Part shown: piece after piece, positions 7,262 to 13,831 of the stretch
How positions within the stretch are numbered: the stretch's first letter is position 1
Layout: every line of letters starts with the position of its first letter
From: JAGHAJ01 sp964559865 [NCBI: uncultured Synergistota bacterium]
GTDB taxonomy: Bacteria > Synergistota > JAGHAJ01
Length of the DNA stretch: 14,060 nt
Assembly: GCA_964559865.1 (NCBI GenBank)
Contig: CAZLJD010000029.1
Location: 1-14,060 of the forward strand
Direction: 5' to 3'
Program-made: the position numbers and the translations under genes
The notes under the pieces: generated by a model
Databases searched by the model: none
Seen by the model: the letters and a program-made list of their open reading frames with translations, nothing else
Told to the model about the DNA's origin: nothing

Positions 7262-8378
7262 GGTTACTCTCCCCTCCATGCCAGAGTGCCCTCTCTGTCT
7301 GGGCATCAAACAGATGAACATCACTCGGAAGAAAACCCACAATCACCTTATCGCCCGGTGCCACACCAGGTCTATGCTCAAGCTTTATCTTTATCATCTT
7401 CCCACCACTCAGCAACGCCGTAACTATATATCTATTTCCCAAAGGCTCTATTGTTCTTATAGTAACCTTTATCCCACTTCCTCCTCCATTATCACCTTTC
7501 AATATGTACATATCTGAAGGACGAATCCCCAACATAACTTTTCTGCTAAGATCAAGGTCCACATCCTCACCAAGGGACACCAGCATCCCATCAACCTTAA
7601 CAAACACGTGCCCATCCTTTCTCACCAAAGCTGCCTCTAAGAAATTCATAGGAGGATCTCCTAAAAAACTTGCAACAAAAACATTAGTAGGCTTAAAATA
7701 GACATCTTGAGGAGTACCAGTTTGCTGAATCTCCCCATTTCGAAGGACAATAATCTTATCAGCCAAAGCCAAAGCTTCCAGATAATCATGGGTTACATAT
7801 ACAACAGCCGTCTTCACTTCCCCAAATATCCTCTTCATCTCTGCTCTCATTCTATGTCTAAGAGCTGCATCCAGGTGCGCAATTGGCTCATCTAGCAAGA
7901 AAACCCTAGGTTTCCTAACAAGCGTTCTCCCAAGAGCTACCCTCTGCCTCTGACCTCCACTTAGCTCTGAGGGTTTCCTATCAAGAAGCTTGTCTATCTC
8001 TAAGAGCTTTGCCGTCTCAACTACTATCCGTCTCACATCTTCCGGTGTAAACTGCTTTCTCCTAACGGGTGCTCTCAAAGGGGAAGCTATGTTATCGAAT
8101 ACACTCATGTGTGGATATAGTGCGTAATCTTCAAAGGTCATTGCACAAGATCTGCGAAAAGGCGGAAGATCATTGATAATGGTGTCATCCAGGTATATCT
8201 CTCCCTCATCCGGTTGCTCCAGTCCAGCTATGAGTCTTAGCGTGGTTGTCTTGCCTGCACCAGTAGGACCAAGAATTACCGAAATCTCTCCCTCATTGCA
8301 CGAAAAGGTTATCCCATTAACTGCCTTGATCTTCCCGAAGCTCTTTTTCAAATTAACTACCTTTAATACCTCCCTCAT
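7254..8378 (-). CDS. CUT1 ABC importer ATPase, first MalK-type subunit
   Basis: A 374-residue MalK/UgpC-type ATPase that powers the importer encoded just upstream. Seen are Walker A GPTGAGKT (37-44), signature LSGGQRQR (139-146), Walker B VFLLDE (159-164), D-loop HLD (168-170), switch His197 and a C-terminal TOBE region (from about 240). The Q-loop is FEDYALYPH, with Glu83 where Gln is standard, as in its partner. The start is set at ATG 8378, ten bases after a perfect AGGAGG (8389-8394); a TTG at 8384 would be only four bases from it. The gap to the permease is short and the next ATPase gene overlaps, so the genes are co-translated. It is a distinct paralogue of the second ATPase, not a recent duplicate. 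Confidence 0.9.
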   Translation of the reverse strand: MREVLKVVNLKKSFGKIKAVNGITFSCNEGEISVILGPTGAGKTTTLRLIAGLEQPDEGEIYLDDTIINDLPPFRRSCAMTFEDYALYPHMSVFDNIASPLRAPVRRKQFTPEDVRRIVVETAKLLEIDKLLDRKPSELSGGQRQRVALGRTLVRKPRVFLLDEPIAHLDAALRHRMRAEMKRIFGEVKTAVVYVTHDYLEALALADKIIVLRNGEIQQTGTPQDVYFKPTNVFVASFLGDPPMNFLEAALVRKDGHVFVKVDGMLVSLGEDVDLDLSRKVMLGIRPSDMYILKGDNGGGSGIKVTIRTIEPLGNRYIVTALLSGGKMIKIKLEHRPGVAPGDKVIVGFLPSDVHLFDAQTERALWHGGESNRG

Positions 8379-8396
8379 TGCCAAATTACCTCCTAA

Positions 8397-9272
8397 TTAT
8401 CCTCTAACCGCTCCAAAAGTAAGACCTCTTATCATATACTTCTGAACAATTATCGCAAGTATGATCTCTGGTAATGCCGATATTACTATAGCTCCAGCCA
8501 TCTGCCCCCATAAAACCGCTTCATAGGATATGAAACCTAACGCCCCAGTAGTCACTGGCATAGTATGTCTTCCTCCAACAACCAGTGCAAAAACAAAATT
8601 GTTCCATTCAAAAATAAATGTAAGCACAGCCGTTGCCGCTATCCCTGGCTTAACTAAGGGAAAATCTATTCTCCAGAAAGTCTGCCATCTCGTATATCCG
8701 TCAAGTAAGGATGCATCCTCTATAGAAACAGGGATATCCAAGAAGTAGCTTCTACTCATCCAAACTACGAAAGGTACTCCTATAAGCTGATATAAAAGGA
8801 TAAGCCCTATGTAAGAATCCATCAAACCAAATGTCCTATATAGCTTATATAGTGGCAGGAGTATAGCCATTTCCGGACCGAACCAAAAGCTCAACAGTGT
8901 AAAAGCTATATTCTCCCTCGTAGAGCTCTTCTTAAACTTCCCCCGTGTCAGTGCATAGCCCGCTGGTACTCCAACAAGAAGCGAAAGTAATGTTCCAAAA
9001 CCACTTATTATCAAACTGTTAAGGAAATAACGCGGAAAGTTAAGGCTAGTAGTACCAACACTCTTAGAAAGCTTCGCGATAGAAAAGAGATGTCTGTAGT
9101 TATCCAATGTAGGCTTGAATATAAACTTTGGGACAGCACAAGTTATGTCTTGTGGTACCTTAAATGAGAGAGAAACCGTCCACAACATGGGGAACAAAAC
9201 TAAAATCGCTGTAGCCACTAAGCCAAAATATATCCACACTTTATGTAACTCTTCTCGTTTCTGCATGTACAT
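8397..9272 (-). CDS. CUT1 ABC importer inner-membrane permease (MalG type)
   Basis: A 291-residue permease of the binding-protein-dependent type. The N-terminus has a hydrophobic segment at about residues 12-36, a large periplasmic loop, then further transmembrane stretches, about six in all. The EAA coupling loop is seen as EDASLLDGYTRWQTF (185-199) followed by FPLVKPG; Asp186 and Ser188 depart from the usual EAA. It ends in a MalG-like tail, MIRGLTFGAVRG. The stop of the other permease lies nine bases upstream. The start is ATG 9272, four bases after AAGGA; ATG 9266, two residues in, is spaced better from AAGGG and equally possible. With its partner it forms the membrane channel for a sugar-like substrate. 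Confidence 0.92.
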   Translation of the reverse strand: MYMQKREELHKVWIYFGLVATAILVLFPMLWTVSLSFKVPQDITCAVPKFIFKPTLDNYRHLFSIAKLSKSVGTTSLNFPRYFLNSLIISGFGTLLSLLVGVPAGYALTRGKFKKSSTRENIAFTLLSFWFGPEMAILLPLYKLYRTFGLMDSYIGLILLYQLIGVPFVVWMSRSYFLDIPVSIEDASLLDGYTRWQTFWRIDFPLVKPGIAATAVLTFIFEWNNFVFALVVGGRHTMPVTTGALGFISYEAVLWGQMAGAIVISALPEIILAIIVQKYMIRGLTFGAVRG

Positions 9273-9281
9273 CCCTTCCTT

Positions 9282-10148
9282 CTACTGACTTGATGTCATG
9301 TAGGATACAGATCTGCTCCAAACCTTAATTAACCACATACTTAAGGCAAAAATCATTATAAACAGAATCGCCGCCCCCGTCATAGAATAACCAATAGCAC
9401 CATACTGGAACGAATTTATGTACGACCAGAGATGTAGATTAGTGGTAAGTGCAGCTGGACCACCCCTTGTAGTGGCATATATAATATCAAATGTTTTAAG
9501 GGACAATATTAACCTGAACACTAGCGCCAAAATCAATATGGGTTTTAGCATCGGTAGCGTCAAACTCTTAAACACAAACCACCCAGAGGCCCCATCAACC
9601 TGTGCAGCTTCGTACGGTTCCAAAGGTAGAGATTGAATCCCTGCAAACACCAGCAGAGCAACAAATGGTGTATTTATGTAAACATCTATAACAACTAAAG
9701 ATAGCAAAGAAGTGGACGGGTTAGATAACCACGCAACATTAGGCATACCAAGAAAACCCAGTAGATAGTTTATTACTCCTCCCGTTGGAGCAAGCATCAG
9801 CTTCCACATCAAAGCAGAAAGTACTGGAGCAACTGTCAAGGGTATAAGAATTATACTCCTAAAGAACCATTGACCTCTCACATTCCTGCTCAATAAAAAT
9901 GCCACAAAGCTTCCCAACAACATCTCTATCCCAACAGCTAATCCCGTAAATTCAATGGTCACCAAAACAGCTTCCCAAAAACTCGAGTCCCTTAGTATTT
10001 CGATATAGTTCTGGATCCCAATAAAGTGCACACCTGGAACAGTCAGATTCCAATCCGTAAAGGAGAAAATTAACCCTATGAGAAATGGTATCACCCCAAC
10101 CGCCACAGGTATAACAATGGCAGGAATTACCAAGAATTTAAGCTTCAT
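9282..10148 (-). CDS. CUT1 ABC importer inner-membrane permease (MalF/UgpA type)
   Basis: A 288-residue six-helix permease of the sugar CUT1 class. The EAA loop is a good match: YEAAQVDGASGWFVFKSLTLP (179-199) then MLKP. The N-terminus holds a hydrophobic first helix (about residues 5-30) and the family-typical FSFTDWN. ATG 10148 is chosen because GAGGTGG precedes it by eight bases; the frame is open further upstream but that stretch overlaps the binding-protein gene and reads as non-membrane sequence. The gene is separated from the binding-protein gene by 64 bases holding a strong stem-loop, so its expression may be set lower. Function as a transport channel is firm; the substrate is unknown. 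Confidence 0.92.
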   Translation of the reverse strand: MKLKFLVIPAIVIPVAVGVIPFLIGLIFSFTDWNLTVPGVHFIGIQNYIEILRDSSFWEAVLVTIEFTGLAVGIEMLLGSFVAFLLSRNVRGQWFFRSIILIPLTVAPVLSALMWKLMLAPTGGVINYLLGFLGMPNVAWLSNPSTSLLSLVVIDVYINTPFVALLVFAGIQSLPLEPYEAAQVDGASGWFVFKSLTLPMLKPILILALVFRLILSLKTFDIIYATTRGGPAALTTNLHLWSYINSFQYGAIGYSMTGAAILFIMIFALSMWLIKVWSRSVSYMTSSQ

Positions 10149-10177
10149 AGAACTATCCACCTCACTTATCAAGTTCA

Positions 10178-10206
10178 GAGTGCCACCAGATTTTTTGGTG
10201 GCACTC
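10178..10206 (-). promoter_or_regulatory. Intercistronic stem-loop between binding-protein and permease genes
   Basis: GAGTGCCACCA (10178-10188) and TGGTGGCACTC (10196-10206) form a perfect 11-bp stem with a 7-base loop. It begins seven bases after the binding-protein stop. No T-run follows on the transcribed strand, so it is probably not a simple terminator. Such hairpins after the binding-protein gene of ABC operons (as in malE-malF) protect the upstream mRNA and keep permease levels lower. That role is inferred from position. Confidence 0.75.
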
Positions 10207-10212
10207 CAGCTC

Positions 10213-11592
10213 TTAATGTTTAGGGGGTAACAATCTTCGAATAGTGAGCATCCGGCAAAGGGAAGTAAGAGCATTCTTAGCTGACTCCCCATTCCATATA
10301 GACTGCAACTTTTCCACCCAAAGCTCACCTACTGTGAAGATATTGGGGTTATATGTAAACAGTATCCTTGCATACTTTGAAAGATTCTGGTCCACAACCT
10401 TTCTCCAGTCACCCCATTTCGAAGTCTTTTCAACAACTTTGGGGTCATTCCAGACAGATCTTCTCGTCGGATCATAGTTGTTGTACACTACTGATGCATA
10501 TCTCAGCACAGGTTTCGAAGTAGCCCACTCTAAGAAGAGCCACGCCGCTTTCTTATGCTTAGATGCAGCATTCATCGCAAGCGCCCACGTCCAAATGTTA
10601 GACATCTGCCCTGCAGGACCATGAGGTGGTAGCGCATAATCCACCTTTCCAACAACACTCGAATGAGTTGGATCAGCGTACTCAGCTGCAAAGAAATCAC
10701 AGTCAATTGTCATTGCAATCTTACCTGAAGCCATAGCATCCTTCACATCATACCAGTCATAAGTTGGCCAATCTGGAGGACCGAACTTCTTAATGGTCTT
10801 TATCCACAAATTCGTTATATATATGCCCTTTTTGCTCGCTATCGCGCACTTTCCATTAACAAAGTCTTTACCTCCATAGGAACAGAATTCTGTGTAATAA
10901 CCAGTAACCAGTGTTCCAAACCCTTTCACTCCTCTCACACCAAACGGGTAAATCCCCTTAACATTATCCTTCTTTAGTCCCTCTTTAAGTTTCTTTGCTG
11001 CGGCGTACAGCTCTTCCATTGTAGTAGGTACCTTAATGTGATATTTCTTAAAGAGATCCTTCCTATACTGGAGTATGTAAGTTTCAACCATTACGGGTAT
11101 CGCGTATATTTTGCCACCTACGGAGTTAGCCTTTATAAGGTTTGGATAAAAGTCTTTCAAGTCATAGAACTTCTTATCCGTGAGAGAAGGATCGTTTATA
11201 AAGGAGTCTAACGGCTGAATATATTTTGCAGGTGCGAACTTCCACTCAAAGTATGGCCCTGTCATAGTTATATCAAACTCTGAGGAACGGTTGGCCAAAA
11301 CAATTTGCTGTCTTTCAAAGAACTGTTGCTCTGGTAGCACAAGGTATTTTACATGTATGCCTGTGAGTTTCTCAAAGACAGGTATTTGTGCAATTAAGGA
11401 GTTCGTATACAAGTGTTTATTCAACAAGAGGTATATAGTTTCTCCCTTACACTGCTTCCAGTTAATCTTCGCAGAAGTAAAATCTGAGAGCTTCGAGGCA
11501 TACACAACTGCCGGAATGACAAGAAGAAACACCACTAAAATACAACTTACCAACAACCTACTTCTTCTCACCGATCTCCATTCTCTACTCAT
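10213..11592 (-). CDS. ABC importer extracytoplasmic solute-binding protein (family 1)
   Basis: A 459-residue sugar-type binding protein. The N-terminus has arginines then a hydrophobic stretch (13-30) ending VVYA, so signal peptidase I probably cuts after Ala32. LVSC (14-17) resembles a lipobox but lies before the hydrophobic core and is unlikely to be used. The mature part has cluster B features: EFDITMTGPYFEWKFAPA, GKIYAIPV, a GKIAMTID block with an aromatic-rich surround, and WTWALAMNAASKHKKAAWLF near residue 345, which is typical of polyol and sugar binding proteins. ATG 11592 follows AGGAGGGAGG. It is the second gene, 68 bases after the regulator, and supplies the substrate to the two permeases. 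The ligand cannot be told from sequence; polyol or monosaccharide is my guess. Confidence 0.92.
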   Translation of the reverse strand: MSREWRSVRRSRLLVSCILVVFLLVIPAVVYASKLSDFTSAKINWKQCKGETIYLLLNKHLYTNSLIAQIPVFEKLTGIHVKYLVLPEQQFFERQQIVLANRSSEFDITMTGPYFEWKFAPAKYIQPLDSFINDPSLTDKKFYDLKDFYPNLIKANSVGGKIYAIPVMVETYILQYRKDLFKKYHIKVPTTMEELYAAAKKLKEGLKKDNVKGIYPFGVRGVKGFGTLVTGYYTEFCSYGGKDFVNGKCAIASKKGIYITNLWIKTIKKFGPPDWPTYDWYDVKDAMASGKIAMTIDCDFFAAEYADPTHSSVVGKVDYALPPHGPAGQMSNIWTWALAMNAASKHKKAAWLFLEWATSKPVLRYASVVYNNYDPTRRSVWNDPKVVEKTSKWGDWRKVVDQNLSKYARILFTYNPNIFTVGELWVEKLQSIWNGESAKNALTSLCRMLTIRRLLPPKH

Positions 11593-11660
11593 ACACCCTC
11601 CCTCCTGTTTCAGTATTTGGATAGTCTACAAAACCCATGTGAAATTCAGCTACTTCTTTA

Positions 11661-12632
11661 TCACCCCCCATCCAATTGAATTTTTCCCTCTTTGATTCCT
11701 ACTAAAGCCTCAGCCACAAATATGTCTGTAACTAAAATATCCACAAGGTGCCCAGTAAGCGCCGCAAAGATACACTTCACTTTATCCATCCCTCCAGCTA
11801 CTCCCACAGTGGCTCCCTTGGAGCAGAGCTTTAAATCTATCGAGACAACCCTTTCATTGGTCTTACCCTCTATCATCTTTCCATCCTTGTCGAAAAACCG
11901 TCCCAGGATATCCCCCACAGCACCAACGCTTAAGAGTTCGTCAATTTCGCGATCTTTTAAGAAACCAAACGTCCTTAATAAAGCTTCATGACTTGCTGCT
12001 CCAATCCCTACTATTCGAAGATCCGACTGCTGCGCCAACTCCAATGCCATCTTCACATAGGGTTGTGACCTGATTATCTCTACCTCCGAGGGTGTATTCG
12101 CAACTATAGGTGCCCACAGACCAAAAAACTCCCCATTCAGGTTCTGGGCCGTTCTTTGCCCTATAAGATTAGAATTCAAAGCAATATTGGGGAGCAGCGC
12201 CCCTTGAAGTGAGACTACTTTGAGCTTTTTCTTCCGAGGAAGCGGTTGGAGAAAATCCGGTAGATAAAAAAGCGTCCTACCAATACCAACTGCCAAAATC
12301 TCTATATGAGGCAACCACTTCCACATCGCATAAGAAGCCGCAGCCTTCGCTAATTCCTTATACAGCTCCTGCTTCAAAAGCTTAGCTTCCACAGGGACAA
12401 CCACAGCATCCTTCAGACCAAAAAGTTCCACAAGTTTTCTTTCATAACTAAGAAGGTTATAAGCATCTTGAGATATCTGAACTCTAACTATATGCTCCTT
12501 CACGGCCCTTTTAAGAAGTCTCTGAACCTTTATTCTGGAAATACCCAATTCTTTAGCGATTTCTTGTTGTGTTTTGCCATCCATGTAGTACATCCACGCC
12601 ACCTTAACCAGCAAATCCTTGTTTGTAAACAT
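11661..12632 (-). CDS. SorC/DeoR-type sugar-phosphate-responsive transcription regulator
   Basis: A 323-residue regulator of the SorC family. The N-terminal helix-turn-helix lies at about 20-42 (TQQEIAKELGISRIKVQRLL). The rest is the sugar-phosphate-binding effector domain, with VGIGRTLF, a GIGAASHEALL segment, VGAVGDILGRFF and a VAGGMDKVKCIFAAL block before the closing LVTDIFVAEALV. Relatives include SorC, DeoR of Bacillus, CggR and LsrR, which bind phosphorylated sugars. ATG 12632 has AGGGGG eight bases before it. It is the first gene of the operon, so autoregulation is likely, with the effector probably a phosphorylated intermediate made by the FGGY kinase. Repressor or activator cannot be decided from sequence. 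Confidence 0.92.
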   Translation of the reverse strand: MFTNKDLLVKVAWMYYMDGKTQQEIAKELGISRIKVQRLLKRAVKEHIVRVQISQDAYNLLSYERKLVELFGLKDAVVVPVEAKLLKQELYKELAKAAASYAMWKWLPHIEILAVGIGRTLFYLPDFLQPLPRKKKLKVVSLQGALLPNIALNSNLIGQRTAQNLNGEFFGLWAPIVANTPSEVEIIRSQPYVKMALELAQQSDLRIVGIGAASHEALLRTFGFLKDREIDELLSVGAVGDILGRFFDKDGKMIEGKTNERVVSIDLKLCSKGATVGVAGGMDKVKCIFAALTGHLVDILVTDIFVAEALVGIKEGKIQLDGG

Positions 12633-12652
12633 TTGCTCAACCCCCTGAACAA
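12633..12652. promoter_or_regulatory. Candidate operator for the SorC-type regulator
   Basis: TTGCTCA and TGAACAA, separated by ACCCCC, form an inverted repeat with six of seven positions matching. A third half-site-like AGCTCA follows at 12654-12659. The repeat abuts the regulator start codon and lies just downstream of the predicted promoter, a typical place for repression. The repeat is seen; binding is inferred. Confidence 0.35.
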
Positions 12653-12664
12653 TAGCTCACAAAA

Positions 12665-12693
12665 AGCTTATTTCTTATTCCCCAACATGTCAA
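12665..12693 (-). promoter_or_regulatory. Candidate operon promoter, TTGACA -17- TAAGCT
   Basis: On the minus strand a consensus -35 TTGACA (12693-12688) is followed after 17 bases by TAAGCT (12670-12665), which matches the -10 consensus at only three positions. The start would fall near 12658, about 26 bases before the regulator ATG. A weak -10 with a perfect -35 fits a promoter needing activation. Confidence 0.4.
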
Positions 12694-12749
12694 CGTAGAA
12701 AAATCCCACTCACATATCATTAAAGCGAGTTACGGGCAAAAATCTCCAG

Positions 12750-12778
12750 ATTATATACCCGGAAGACACATTCAAGTA
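12750..12778 (-). promoter_or_regulatory. Alternative operon promoter with TATAAT
   Basis: On the minus strand a perfect TATAAT (12755-12750) is preceded at 17 bases by TACTTG, a poor -35. If used it gives a leader of about 110 bases before the regulator. No other gene or clear signal is seen in 12779-12920, which is AT-rich spacer. Confidence 0.28.
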
Positions 12779-12923
12779 AAATAACCTATAATTTACTCCC
12801 ATTTTGTAATCAGAACTATTCAACAAAACACAAAGGCAATTAAAGCCAACCCCTACTCACACTAACATAACTACAAAACCCCACCAGATCCAGTCGCAAC
12901 GTCCCTTTAGACAACCAATTCCA

Positions 12924-12952
12924 TAGACTTCCTAGCATATCTGTGGTATAAT
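12924..12952 (+). promoter_or_regulatory. Extended -10 promoter for the folT-like gene
   Basis: TAGACT (12924-12929) lies 17 bases before a perfect TATAAT (12947-12952), which is preceded by TG-N (12944-12946), an extended -10. The start would be near 12959, just before a purine-rich AGAGGGGGGA ribosome site (12971-12980). Spacing and order are what a sigma70 promoter should show. Confidence 0.6.
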
Positions 12953-12980
12953 CATAAATACTCTATTAACAGAGGGGGGA

Positions 12981-13523
12981 AGTACAACAAGCAAAACAAG
13001 AAGAATTGTCACAGATGGCATACTTATAGCCTTATCAATAGTACTAACAAGATTCTTTTCCATAAGATTGACCATATTTGGTGTAGAAGGCGTGAGAATC
13101 GGAGTAGGCTCACTCCCACTCATATTAGCAGGATTCATATTCGAGCCAACAGACGCGCTTCTCACAGGAGCAATTTCTGACATAATTGGTTATTCCATAA
13201 GTCCTATGGGGCCATACATTCCCTACTTCACCTTAACAAGCGCACTAGAGGGGTGGATACCATCTGCAGTTCACAAGTACATATTCAAGAAGAGTTTCAA
13301 CTTCTGGCACATATTCATATCCAATGCTATAGGTATCAGCACTGTGTCAACAGTATTGGTACCATACTTATTACACACAATATTCCACATGCCTTATGCA
13401 CTTCTCGTGATACCTCGCATCGTGGCTCTTCCGATATTCTTGTTTTCATACCCATCCCTGATATTTCTCATCATCAGGAAAGCCTGGCACTACACCACAG
13501 AGAGCCATTCTATGAAAGCATAA
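12981..13523 (+). CDS. folT: FolT-like ECF transporter S-component (start codon missing or non-canonical)
   Basis: About 180 residues of a folate-family substrate-capture membrane protein, which works with the shared EcfA/EcfT module (not in this window). Typical are TDGILIALSIVLTRF in the first helix, FGVEGVRIGVGSLPLILAGF, ISDIIGYSISPMGPYIPYFTL and SALEGWIP; five or six hydrophobic segments follow. The coding character begins at about 12981, right after AGAGGGGGGA (12971-12980), but the frame holds no ATG, GTG or TTG until TTG 13068. That codon lies beyond the first helix and would remove about 29 conserved residues; the frame is closed by TAG at 12933. Either the start was lost (a young pseudogene), a rare codon such as ATT 13005 is used, or the sequence has an error. 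The family call rests on recognised motifs; the ligand is inferred. Confidence 0.75.
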   Translation, partial: STTSKTRRIVTDGILIALSIVLTRFFSIRLTIFGVEGVRIGVGSLPLILAGFIFEPTDALLTGAISDIIGYSISPMGPYIPYFTLTSALEGWIPSAVHKYIFKKSFNFWHIFISNAIGISTVSTVLVPYLLHTIFHMPYALLVIPRIVALPIFLFSYPSLIFLIIRKAWHYTTESHSMKA

Positions 13524-13831
13524 AAGCCCCACACAACAATCTACAGGTCAACTAATGTTTCACTCAACAGAGATCTTCAGCAGAAAAAGCAGCCAGAATC
13601 ATGTAACTACTCAAACGAACGACAAGCTTGAAGAAAGAGCTCTACTCAAGGAAAAAATATAAAAGAGAGGAAAGTATTAATATTGGGGTGGCAGGAATAT
13701 GCCCCTCACTCAAAGAGGGTTGTTATTGAATCTTTACGATCATCCGCCGAGAATGCTCTCCAATTTATTGAAGAGATGAAAGGCAGTAAAAAAATATGAT
13801 AAAATCAAAACAGAGTTAAAACAGGAAGGAG
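13524..13831. other. Gene-poor spacer before the second tnpB
   Basis: About 300 bases without a secure gene. Two short hairpins are visible: GGCA/TGCC (13690-13693 with 13700-13703) and CCCTC/GAGGG (13703-13707 with 13715-13719); the second is followed by a weakly T-rich stretch and could be a folT terminator or an IS left-end palindrome. An open frame at 13683-13799 is described separately. TATGAT (13795-13800) could be a -10 for tnpB, but no -35 is convincing. Confidence 0.4.
13683..13799 (+). CDS. Possible small ORF or gene remnant of unknown function
   Basis: A TTG-started frame of 38 residues, including HSKRVVIESLRSSAENALQF then IEEMKGSKKI before TGA. The C-terminal half has the amphipathic, charged look of real protein sequence and would form a helix. 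The frame stays open upstream to 13632, so it might be the tail of a degraded gene. AGAGG lies about 12 bases before the TTG, which is not ideal. I recognise no family. Confidence 0.2.
   Translation: MGWQEYAPHSKRVVIESLRSSAENALQFIEEMKGSKKI

Noticed and set aside
7261-7342. Upstream start for the second ATPase, overlapping the first ATPase gene by 89 bases
   Set aside because: The extra 27 residues do not resemble a MalK N-terminus, while GTG 7261 has a ribosome site and gives the usual start.
10213-10290. Possible frameshift at the binding protein C-terminus
   Set aside because: The last 20 residues look unusual, but C-termini of this family vary and no other frame gives a better ending.
10148-10328. 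Long N-terminal extension of the first permease
   Set aside because: It runs through the binding-protein gene's end and the stem-loop in another frame; ATG 10148 has a well-placed GAGGTGG.
11537-11555. Lipoprotein box LVSC in the binding protein
   Set aside because: It lies before the hydrophobic core of the signal sequence, so lipid attachment there is unlikely.
12633-12980. Riboswitch upstream of folT or the regulator
   Set aside because: The folT leader is too short for one, and no recognisable THF or other aptamer core is seen in the minus-strand leader.
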